Shown piece after piece: positions 55,581 to 64,000 of a stretch of DNA of 64,000 nt. Position numbers and translations under genes: made by a program. The notes below the pieces were generated by a model that did not search any database, was not told where the DNA came from, and saw only the letters and a list, made by a program, of their open reading frames with translations. Position 1 is the first letter of the stretch; every line of letters begins with the position of its first letter. Origin of the DNA: Notolepis coatsorum (lineage: Eukaryota; Chordata; Actinopteri; Aulopiformes; Paralepididae); assembly GCA_963971535.1 (NCBI GenBank), contig OZ020586.1:70774048-70838047 (forward strand), given 5' to 3'.

Positions 55581-57235
55581 CGGACTTTTTGCGTCCTCCC
55601 GGCGTGCTGTATCATTCAACTATACAGAGAAAAGTGAGTATAATAGGATGGTCGACCAAAAATGTATGGAAGGAATTAAAATCTTCCCGCTTTTCTCTGT
55701 GCCAGGTGAATATTACAGAATGTTGTCCAATATTGAGATCATGGCTGAGTAGAATAATGTGCATTAATATATCTGATCTGTATTGAGAATCGTTACCAGG
55801 GCGCGCGTGCACCTGGGTCCTTATCAGGAGGTTCTGAAAGGATGGGTTATATGTGCTAGTCCCAAAAAGTTTAGGCACAATGGTTGAAGTGCTATTCCTG
55901 GTCGAGTCGGAGCCGACCGAAAGCTAAGGCACACACAGGTTGTTGGATTGCTACCCCTAGTCTAGCTGATGCAGACTAAAAATATAGGCAACAAAATAGA
56001 TACGTGAGCTTATTATGATGTGATATCCTTGGAAAACGCTACTCTGTTAAAAACGTTCTGTGATTCCTTTGCAAAGAGGCGGGAAGTTAGGACCGAGAAG
56101 CTGATGGAATCATAATTAGAAATTACCAGAGTAGCGTCATAATATTCATTGTTTCAACCTCAAACTAAGCCCACAATCTCATTCCTGAAAACGATGTATT
56201 TTGGATTAAATTAACCAATTGATCAATACAGATAGCGGGAAGATGATCACGCGATGTCCTAGTTAGTACATGATTACGCGATGTCCCGGGAGTACGTAAA
56301 TGTACATTAAACGGGACATCAGTCGCGGAAAGTACATTAAACAGGACATTAATCGCGAGTTCAAGAGACCGAGAGTGTGATTAAAAGGTATATATAATCT
56401 AATATATCGCTGGTAAATTTCGAAGTCAGGTTCGGTCGTTATGACTTTAATAACGATGTGTAGTATATATCAAGGGATAAATGCCTTATCGCAGCAGGGT
56501 GCTGGGCGATTAAACGAACAGCGATCCAATACAGACCAGATATATACACACGTTAACTTATATGTATTAATGTTTGTTTGTCTGTTTAAGCCTCGTTTGT
56601 ATGTGCACAAGTATTATAGGACCCGTCGCGTTGCTTTATTGAGTCAAGAACCGGCTACGGATAGCGCGACGAGCATTGAGAGACGAGTTACCGTTATACA
56701 AAGAATAACATTGAAGTGCAGTTCACGGGAACAAACTAGGATAGTAATTTCCGGATTCCGCAGAACACCGGCCCACGGGAACGGCCATTTGGGGAAGTAT
56801 AGTTTTATCGTTTCAGTTTGTTTACGTTTCACATATGCACAGGCGCGTTCATTCGGTAACAAAACGCTGGTATAGGAATTCCAGGCTATTGAGAGCTCGT
56901 TGGAAAAATACTGTATGAATTGCAAAGCGTTATTTCCGAGGCGAATGAGAACGCACGAACGTCGCATGGAGCGATGACGTCACGCTATGCGCGCCGTGAA
57001 GTTATTATTTTATATTAAACTATCCATAAGCGAACGTAAAGTGTAATGTGCCCAAGGCCAAGGGTGCGTGAAATCCACGTGTAGTATATGTTTTATTTGT
57101 ATATGTATGTGCGCGCTGCTATTGGAAAATGTTGAGTTGAGGTGGCGAGATGCGGGTTGCTGACGACACGTAACGGATCCAACCCAACACAACAGCTGTC
57201 CCCGGTGAGTATGACAATCATAAATATAGATGCAT
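55581..57235 (+). other. Long leader of the LTR element
   Basis: Unrecognised sequence, CpG-rich around 56230-57000. CGCGATGTCC occurs twice, with GGGACATCA/GGACATTAATCGCG words nearby (56250-56360). A 144-codon frame at 56441-56875 starts with ATG and has no known domain. It could be a fragment of gag but nothing shows this. Confidence 0.45.
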
Positions 57236-57557
57236 TGATTGATTGAAAACTTTATTAACAGATTGCAGAATGGGTACAATACAGCACAGCTCAATACACA
57301 ATTGTTAAGGGGATGCAGACCAGAGAGAGACTTTAGTCTTGTTTACATCAGGGTCCCCCATTTTCAATACCAGATTTGTTTACATCAGGGTCCCCCATTT
57401 TCAATTTATCAGGACATATTATGACATACATGACAGACAGATAGTCAGTACTGCTACATCTGTACATTTATGACATACCAGATTTGCAAATTCAGTACTT
57501 TTTGTGATACAAAAGGAGTCAAGAAAAAGGAGTCATTTGACGTAGAAACTGTACATA
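57236..57557 (-). mobile_element. CR1/Rex1-like LINE 3' end, reversed, inside the LTR element
   Basis: Reverse complement of the 3' end at 51890-52185: it begins with the tail GATTGATTGAAAACTTTATTAA and contains CAATTGTTAAGGGGATGCAG. The word CATCAGGGTCCCCCATTTTC is present twice. 5'-truncated at about 57557, where GAAACTGTACAT ends. Confidence 0.85.
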
Positions 57558-59478
57558 TACACAACTATCAGTTAAAGCAAATTACAACTATCTCAGATCA
57601 CTTGAGTGTTTATGTGCTTTAATTTACACATTATAAGTCACATAAAGCTAATTACAATGTCTGTTTCAGAAATATAATACATCTGTGGGCGTACCGGTCA
57701 TACTGACCATGGGAGCTAAACAAACACTTCCGGTTCCCAATATATGGCAGTACAGGAATTGTAGTCCACATAAACAGCGTTAGATTAGACTTTATAAGCT
57801 TTCAATGTTGAAAACTTGGAACACAAACAACATAGATCATGTTTAAAAGTAAGATGTTTAGGTTATATTCACTTGAGTTAATGTGTTTATCTAAAGAACC
57901 AATGAAAGATAACTAGCCCTTTCCATTGTAAGACATTTTAAACATGATTCAAAATGTGTGGGTCCACATTCATATGCTTGTGTACATATGCGATATGATT
58001 GATAAATGATAACACTATCATTACATCCAAGAACGGGATGGATGAGATCTAGCTAATGTTTGTTGAGCACACAGACAGTCAAAGAGGATTCACCCAGGTT
58101 TTAGAAAAGAGTGGAAAATTAACATGTGTTTGTATTTACAGATCTGGCTCTGAGGCGAGATGCAAAACAGTGAATGACTACACCCAAATTGTATCACAAA
58201 AGACAGAAAATCCAACAATTTGCATGTCAACCGAGAGACAGTGCAGAGCTGAGAGACAATCGATTGACCATTTGGAACAAATCTACATCCAAAACACCCA
58301 CATGTAAATTTCTTCAGAGTGGGCACTTGGGAGACAAAGCAATGCAAATGCCTGCACTCGTGACCACAGACTTGATGAACTCACCTAGCGGTGGATGGCA
58401 ACAGAGAACCACTTAATTAACATGAATTAGACACCGGTGATGAATTTGCAGTTATGAAAATCTACCTAACTCCCATACTAACAATAACTAACCAGTCGTT
58501 TTCATCATCTCTTTTCAAAAGACACATGAATTAGAGAAGTGCCCGAGATGAAAGATTAATGATGAAAACAACTACTTACAATCCCCTCCTTCTATTCTCT
58601 GTTTATAACCAATAACATGCATGACTATTCCTTAGACTATTCTTTTAACAACTAATACTTTCCATGACTGCAAAATTATCAACCACCAAAATTGAAACAC
58701 AATTATCTAAATGTACAAGATATCAACAACATTGATCATTTAGCTGACACTTTTATCCAAAGCGACTCACAGGTTCTGTACGACAGGACATCAGGCAAGG
58801 CACACCTCTATCAGCTGAGTAACAATGGTCATCAAAGTGTTGAGTGCTACAGTGTAGATTAGTTTATTAGGACAAATGCATGACAGTAAGGTTAGTTAGG
58901 GTTAGATGATAAGAAATGATTGTTTTTCATGCAAAAATTAACTGGCTACCTAGATTTTATGTTTTTTCCCCATGCTATGCTATGATGAGCCACACTGAGA
59001 TGTGAAAAACAACCGAGAAGTCATGGCGAGGTAAGTATCTTGAAGAAGCACACCATCGTACGCATCCTGAGGTAAGATCAACTTCAATTTAACACCACAG
59101 ACTATTTTATCTGATTCAAGACTTTGGCCATTCATTTACTAATTTTATTTAAAGCCTAATGATAAGATTGTAGTGAATGTGACCTTCTTGACACAAGGAA
59201 TCACTGCTAATGCAATTGGCTTGCATTTCCTATTGTCAATTAAGTGATTTTATTTAAAATGAATTGAATTAATCCCAAAATGATTTTCCACTTTAGCAGA
59301 AAGGCGTTGAATCATTTATGTGAGGAGTTTTCTAAGGCAGTGTTTATCACCCTCAGATCACGAATTGGTGAAAGGACAGGACGAGTGAGACGACGCGCGA
59401 CCTGAACCACGAAGCTGCGAACACAACCAATGACGATTCGGACAATAAGAAGAGATCTAAAGACGATAAAGGGCGAGA
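57558..59478 (+). other. Internal non-coding part of the LTR element
   Basis: No supported gene. A stretch CACTTTTATCCAAAGCGACTC (58747-58767) matches a word common in teleost interspersed repeats, whose family I do not name. Short frames at 58056-58416 have no motif. Confidence 0.45.
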
Positions 59479-60183
59479 ATGTCTCCTTCACTATCGCAGC
59501 AAGCGGGCAGCCAGAGAGACGACGGTGCCACCCCGACCCTGCTGATAGGCTCCGACCATGCAGACCTCATAGTCCCGATAGACCGGGTCCACACAGGGCC
59601 CAGAGGCTGTCCTGCAGCAGTCGAGACCCGCCTAGGATGGACATTACAAGGCCCCCTCGCTAAGTCTCTTAACCGAACAGCAGCCACTAGCTGCCTCCAC
59701 TCCAGAGTGACAGAAGAAGACACCACCCTCCTACAGCATGTCGAGAGGCTATGGACACTAGAGACAATGCCCTTTAAGAACGAAAAGAAAGACATTCGTT
59801 CCAAGGAAGACATTTACGCCATAGCACTCCTCGAGCAAGGGACAAAGAGAGTCAAAGTCAACGGAGTGATGAGATACGCAACTCCACTCTTGAGGCGAGA
59901 GGGTATGCCCACCTTCCACGCCCCAAAAGAAGCGACGGAGCGGTATCTATTGAACACAGAGCGGCACCTAGCCAGAGACCCCGCTCAAGAGACTGTGTAC
60001 CGCGCTGAGATTGACAAGCTAATCACAGCGGGACACATAAAGAAAATTGACAACCAGAGGCGACGACAACAACCGTGGGAGAACCATCCAACCCAGCCCA
60101 CAGACATCCCCAAGAAAGTGGAGCAGAGGACCACGAAGGAGACTGACCAAGGAGACACTGACGAAGAGGAGATCAACCTTTGA
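59479..60183 (+). pseudogene. Pao-type polyprotein fragment (protease to RT linker)
   Basis: The frame is 234 codons from an ATG. Residues ~21-60 (LLIGSDHADL ... ETRLGWTLQGP) match the region after the aspartic protease of BEL/Pao polyproteins. The ERLWTLETMPF, RSKEDIYAIALLE and RYATPLLRREGMPTF stretches are typical of the linker leading into RT, and TVYRAEIDKLITAGHIKKI continues it. A full Pao polyprotein is well over 1,000 residues. Here protease and RT catalytic parts are missing, and the text turns into a Gln/Thr/Glu-rich tail from about residue 195, where unrelated sequence has replaced RT. Confidence 0.75.
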
Positions 60184-60229
60184 CGGCCTCCACCCCGGCA
60201 CTGCAGACCAAACCCATCACCTGCAGATG

Positions 60230-60491
60230 GGAACCAAAGCCCCGACCATCAAGGTGGATTCCCATGACAAGATTGTCATCCGTGTGAGAGAGAGCGTCCT
60301 ACTGACTAGCCACTACACCGGCGAGCCCTCGCCCTCCATCAAGTGGTACCGCAATGACGAGGAGAGGACAGCGAAACCAGCACAACACATTCAAAAACGC
60401 CCTGACCACCATGTCTCTGGGCCTGATGGGAGCCAAGCGTGAGCACAGTGGCGGATGTGGGGTGGTGATGGAGAGCAGCGCAGACAAGTGA
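60230..60491 (+). pseudogene. Immunoglobulin (I-set-like) domain segment inside the LTR element
   Basis: Reads APTIKVDSHDKIVIRVRES, then LLTSHYTGEPSPSIKWYRND: the early strands of an I-set domain with the core Trp. After a frame change it reads NTFKNALTTMSLGLMGAKRE then HSGGCGVVMESS up to a TGA at 60489-60491. This matches strands E-G, with the usual Tyr of the SGxYxV motif changed to Cys. The type resembles domains of giant muscle Ig proteins, but the parent gene is not identified. It is not retroelement sequence and is best explained as captured host exon material, now broken. Confidence 0.6.
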
Positions 60492-62069
60492 CCCTTGACA
60501 GGGAATGGACGGCGACCAGTGAATATTCCCGACTGCATCGTCAAGAAGAGACACATAGCAAATGAGACTGTCTTACTGCCACACGACAGGCTCACAGAAA
60601 CATCAACTGAATGTACGATACGTTCAACACACAGCAGGTCACACAGAAGGACACATCCCCGACCGAGAACAGATGATCAACACTTCACAGCAACTGTCAG
60701 ATTCACAAACAAAAACTATAATTTTATAATGACAATGAGAAATGATCACAGAGTCACATTGCAAAATGGTAATGTTAAACAGGGCAGAACCAGTTGGATT
60801 GTTCCAAGACACCAAGTTTGTTTTGACCACAGAACAATGCATAACGATTATCATAATCACCTTTTATATTAACCACTAGGTTAACGGTTTTCAATTTTAT
60901 TTTGACACATTAGCCACTAAGGTAATGCCTATTGTATGTATTTATTTAATTTTTATGTGTTACTGTTTGGCCCTGCCACACGACCGACAGAGAACACCTT
61001 GTCAACAACGACACAACATCATTCAGATTAATACCTTCACAAGCAGGAAACTTTTCACACAATTGTATGTATCTGCAAAACGATGAACTAGAGATGTGAT
61101 GAAAAGAAATCAATGAGAAAGCATTAACAATGGTTAGTAATAATGAGCTAAAATGTATTGCTGAAGGAAGAAGTGACCACATGATCACATTACATCACAT
61201 TAGAATTACTTAGGTTACAAAATTGTATTGTCAGACAAGAAAGAATCAGTTGTTTTATTCTCTCATAGAAGAGGACATGTAACGTTGTTTTGCACCTGTA
61301 TGGTGAACCATTGATAGTATATGCACTAGAATTACATACAGAAGCGATGCATAAGACGTTTTATCTCCTCATTTATAGAGAAGAAATGGAGAAAATTGCC
61401 TGATTCTAAGTAAAAACCAACAAAGCTGAGGCAATCACAGATAAAAGTGACACTCAAACTCAGATTAAATACAACTGGATCCTAAGTAATTTCATCAAGA
61501 ATCATCACAAAATGTGCAAAAATATATATATATATTTGTGAACAGTTTCCCATAATCAATCATGTTAGTTTTATTAACCACCAGGTTAACGGTTGTTAAA
61601 ATGTTTTTGTACACATTAGCCTTATGTGTAAATCCGATTCCTAATAATTATGAACACAATTTTGTTTTTTCACCCTGTGCACTCTGACCACACAGACAGT
61701 GCATGTAATTAATTGGTTTATTACGATGCCTGTACGCACAACGATCACATTAGCTCCCCAGAGTCACGACATGAACGACTGAAGGTATGCCAAGATATTT
61801 GCACAGCGATAGCTTCTAATGATTATGTTAATTGTTGTTTGATATCAGAGATGAGGACCACTCATTGATATAGGTATTTTGAGCGATTAATAAAAGAAAA
61901 GGGTGATATCTATTCCCACATCTCTGATATCAAAATAACACAGACCGCAGTCCAGTCGATCATGTCATGAATCATGTATGTAAATAATTCTATTTTTTAA
62001 ACTATTATCCCCACTTTTACCTGTTCCAAACAATCCTGGTATATTATACATTAATCTCACCCACATTAT
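60492..62069 (+). other. 3' non-coding part of the LTR element
   Basis: AT-rich with no gene. AACCACNAGGTTAACGGTT occurs at about 60872 and 61577, and CACATTAGCC follows each, so a diverged repeat pair is present. A hairpin lies at 61838-61936. Confidence 0.5.
61838..61936. repeat. Short inverted repeat
   Basis: TTTGATATCAGAGATG at 61838 and CATCTCTGATATCAAA at about 61919 are exact reverse complements separated by ~65 bp, able to form a hairpin or mark a tiny inverted-repeat element. Confidence 0.75.
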
Positions 62070-62086
62070 AAGAAAGAAAAGTGAGT
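62070..62086 (+). promoter_or_regulatory. Polypurine tract of the LTR element
   Basis: AAGAAAGAAAAGTGAG lies just upstream of the 3' LTR, the expected site of plus-strand priming. Confidence 0.7.
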
Positions 62087-62088
62087 AT

Positions 62089-62386
62089 TGTGGTATAATA
62101 TGCCCTCATGTAAATATATCCCCCTCCCCTGTGTCCCCAAACCTGTACCCCCTCCCCCCCATCTGACCTATCAAATGGGACCACACACCCCCTTTGTTGA
62201 ACTATAAAGGGCTCTTCCCGACCACAATCAAGGCTTCTTACCTGGGTAATTTCAGCTGATCACCTGGGGCGAGAGCCTCAGCCATTCTCTCTATGTATTC
62301 TATCTGTTTGGTTAATAAACCTTGTTATTATCCAAGCCTCGGTTGACTGAGACATTCTTCATCAGGATATCCACAAATATCCCACA
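62089..62386 (+). repeat. 3' LTR of the 7.1-kb LTR element
   Basis: 298 bp, identical by eye to 55261-55558. Followed by GAGG (62387-62390), the target duplication. Confidence 0.95.
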
Positions 62387-62390
62387 GAGG

Positions 62391-62735
62391 CCAGGTAGGA
62401 ACCCTGCGCCTCCTCCGCCACCATTTTCTTCAGATGACAATATGGCTATGTGTGAGTACTATTCTGCTTTGAATGTTTAAGTTTGTGAGGTCATTCTAAT
62501 AGACCAGCGAATTGGAAACCATGTATTCATATTTGATAAATGATTAATCCCTGTATGTGTGAAATCCTCTTCTCCGCTTGGGCCTCACAAAATAAAGCAA
62601 TGGGTTAATTCAATATCTGTTGTGGACTACCAAACTCATTTGGGGGGAAAGCCTATTTCACCATTCTTCTCTCCATTCAGCAAACTGTGTATACGATAAC
62701 TAACCCAATATGTTTACATAAGTTACAACAGTAGC
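62391..62735. other. Unassigned sequence
   Basis: Flank of the LTR element with no gene or repeat recognised. Confidence 0.5.
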
Positions 62736-63186
62736 AGAAGTCTAGAGTGTGGCGTTCCACAAGGAAGTTGCCTAGGACCTTTGCTCTTCTCTGTATTTAC
62801 TAATGACCTATCTTGGGCTACAAAATGTGCTTTATGCAGATGATTCAACATTGTTTTACGCTGCACCATCATGCAATGTACTTAATGAAGTTTTGAGCAG
62901 AGAACTTAAAGTTGTGCATGACTGGGTAGTATGTAATAGACTTATCCTTAATATCTCCAAGACTAAATGTATTGTGCTGGGAACAAGGCACAGGTTATCT
63001 ACAAATCCAAAGCTTCATTTAAACTTGTGTAATTCGGCAGTTCAACAAGTTGAAAGTACTAAACTCCTTGGAGTGATGCTGGATTGCACTCTGTCTTGGT
63101 CTCAGCATATTAATTATATTGTTTTAAAAAATGGGAAGAGCAATTGGTATTTCGAGGAAATGTGCTTCTTTTGTTGCCCTTTTCAG
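62736..63186 (+). pseudogene. L2/CR1-type LINE ORF2, RT palm
   Basis: Reads CGVPQGSCLGPLLFSVFTND (motif B), then after a frame change NVLYADDSTLFYAAP with catalytic YADD, ELKVVHDWVVCNRLILNISK and KLLGVMLDCTLSWSQHI. It is interrupted at about 63186 by a reversed LINE tail and resumes at about 63615. Frame changes and the insertion make it non-functional. Confidence 0.85.
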
Positions 63187-63486
63187 ATAGTGCTTGATTG
63201 ATTAAAAATGTTATTAACAGATTGCAGAATGGGTACAATACAGTACAGCTCAATACACACAATTGTTAAGGGGATGCAGACCAGAGAATGACTTTCATCT
63301 TGTTTACATCAGGGTCCCCCATTTTCAATTCATCATAACATATATGACATACATGACATACAGATAGACAGTACTGCTACATCTATACATTCATGACATA
63401 CCAGATTTACAAATACAGTACTGTTTGTGATACAAGAAGAGTCTAAAAAAGAGAGTATATACATTTGACGAAGAAACTGTACATTG
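63187..63486 (-). mobile_element. CR1/Rex1-like LINE 3' end, reversed, inside the L2-like LINE
   Basis: The same family end as at 51890-52187, reverse-complemented: TTGATTAAAAATGTTATTAACAG at its tail, CAATTGTTAAGGGGATGCAG and CATCAGGGTCCCCCATTTTC. 5'-truncated at GAAACTGTACAT. Confidence 0.85.
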
Positions 63487-63607
63487 GAGGAGGTTGGTAG
63501 GTAGGAGGTTGGTAGGTGGGGTGGAGGGGGGTGGGTTGGGTAGGTGGGGTGGGTTGGGGGGGGGACCTGTACATTGGAGGTGGTGGGGTGGGGGTAACTG
63601 TACATTG
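63484..63607. repeat. G-rich GGTAGG/GGTGGG minisatellite
   Basis: The word CTGTACATTGGA(GG) recurs three times and brackets tracts of GGTAGGT, GGTGGGG and GGGTTGGG. Several runs of three or more G lie close together, so G-quadruplex formation is plausible on the plus strand. Confidence 0.75.
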
Positions 63608-63614
63608 GATTATC

Positions 63615-63925
63615 GACGAAACCTTACTTGGAAAGTTTAGTTTTATGTCATCTTGACTATTGCTCTGCGATGTGGTCATCTGCTGCCAGTGGTGACCTCA
63701 GGAAGCTCCAGGTGGTCCAGAACAGGGCAGCACGGTTGATACTGGGCTGCTCACTAAGGTCTAATGTGAGCCGTATGCATGCCCACCTCTCTTGGCTTAA
63801 CATTGAAAATAGATTGTCTTTTAATATACTTGTGCTGTTCAAGTTGGTCATGAGCAGTAAAATTCCTGTTTTTATACATAATCAGATTGTTTTTAGTAAT
63901 ACTGTGCATGAGCATTACACTAGAG
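63615..63925 (+). pseudogene. L2/CR1-type LINE ORF2, C-terminal part
   Basis: Continuation of 62736-63186: SLVLCHLDYCSAMWSSAAS, LQVVQNRAARLILGCSL, AHLSWLNIENRLSFNILVLF and NTVHEHYTR. It matches the fragment at 39255-39568 closely, and is cut by a hAT insertion at 63926. Confidence 0.85.
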
Positions 63926-64000
63926 CAGGGGTCGCCAATTAGGTTTGCCCACGGGCCAAATTTTCCCCAAGCCATTGTGTGGCGGGCCAATGATAAGTGA
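63926..64000 (+). mobile_element. hAT transposon 5' end, running off the window
   Basis: CAGGGGTCGCCAATTAGG begins directly after CACTAGAG inside LINE sequence. The uninterrupted LINE at 39391-39400 reads CACTAGAGGTTCC, so the insertion point is exact. CAGGGGT-type ends with CGGGCCAAAT are typical of Charlie-like hAT elements. Confidence 0.8.

Larger units (their letters stand above)
55261..62386 (+). mobile_element. BEL/Pao-like LTR element, internally degenerate
   Basis: The element is 7,126 bp, with identical 298-bp LTRs and the 4-bp duplication GAGG on both sides (55257-55260 and 62387-62390). Its only recognisable coding is a Pao-type piece (59479-60183) and an Ig-like segment (60230-60491). 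There is no RT catalytic motif, RNase H or integrase. It would therefore be non-autonomous, yet identical LTRs indicate very recent movement. A LINE tail (57236-57557) lies inside it. Confidence 0.88.

Noticed and set aside
1..64000. tRNA, rRNA or small nuclear RNA genes
   Set aside because: I looked for tRNA-like boxes and conserved rRNA words on both strands and found none that I could support by eye.

Overview
The window is eukaryotic and looks like a teleost fish chromosome, possibly salmoniform (low confidence on the order). The reasons are the mixture of L1-clade, CR1/L2-type and other LINEs, hAT and piggyBac DNA transposons, a gamma-type endogenous retrovirus (ERV) and a BEL/Pao-like LTR element, together with long CA tracts, an AATC-tailed LINE family and spliceosomal introns. 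I see no complete ordinary host gene. Almost everything recognisable is a transposable element (TE), a TE fragment or a tandem repeat.

Layout. (1) Positions 1-7585 hold a direct duplication with a 4,550-bp offset: a TTGA-based satellite, a single-copy stretch and a 108-bp minisatellite. An L1-type ORF1 lies between the two copies. (2) Positions 7861-22769 are two head-to-tail, almost identical copies of a 7.45-kb unit. Each carries a six-exon piggyBac transposase gene on the minus strand with its own CCAAT/TATA promoter, the 5' half of an L1-clade ORF2, and the first ~140 bp of a hAT transposon. (3) Positions 20.9-39.2 kb form a three-level nest. The L1 ORF2 is split by a ~1.85-kb hAT element (8-bp target duplication CTCTAAGG), which is itself split by a 12.4-kb ERV (4-bp target duplication AAAT). 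(4) Positions 39.2-49.3 kb contain LINE fragments, a probable minus-strand LTR near 46 kb and a poorly recognisable C-rich stretch. (5) Positions 49.3-54.1 kb contain a 38-bp minisatellite, a hAT element (8-bp target duplication ATGTAGAT) with a LINE inside it, a 48-bp minisatellite and an L2-like LINE fragment. (6) Positions 55261-62386 are a 7.1-kb LTR element with two identical 298-bp LTRs and a GAGG target duplication. It encodes only a piece of Pao-type polyprotein, followed by what looks like a captured immunoglobulin-domain segment. (7) Positions 62.7-64 kb are an L2-like LINE broken by another LINE tail and by the start of a further hAT element at 63926.

The items most worth following are the spliced piggyBac gene, whose five introns are all phase 1 and which gives a predicted intact 758-residue protein; the young ERV with gag and pol in one frame separated by a UAG, a single later stop in pol and an open env; and the LTR element carrying an Ig-like segment. 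The two near-identical duplications could be real and very recent, or could be assembly artefacts.
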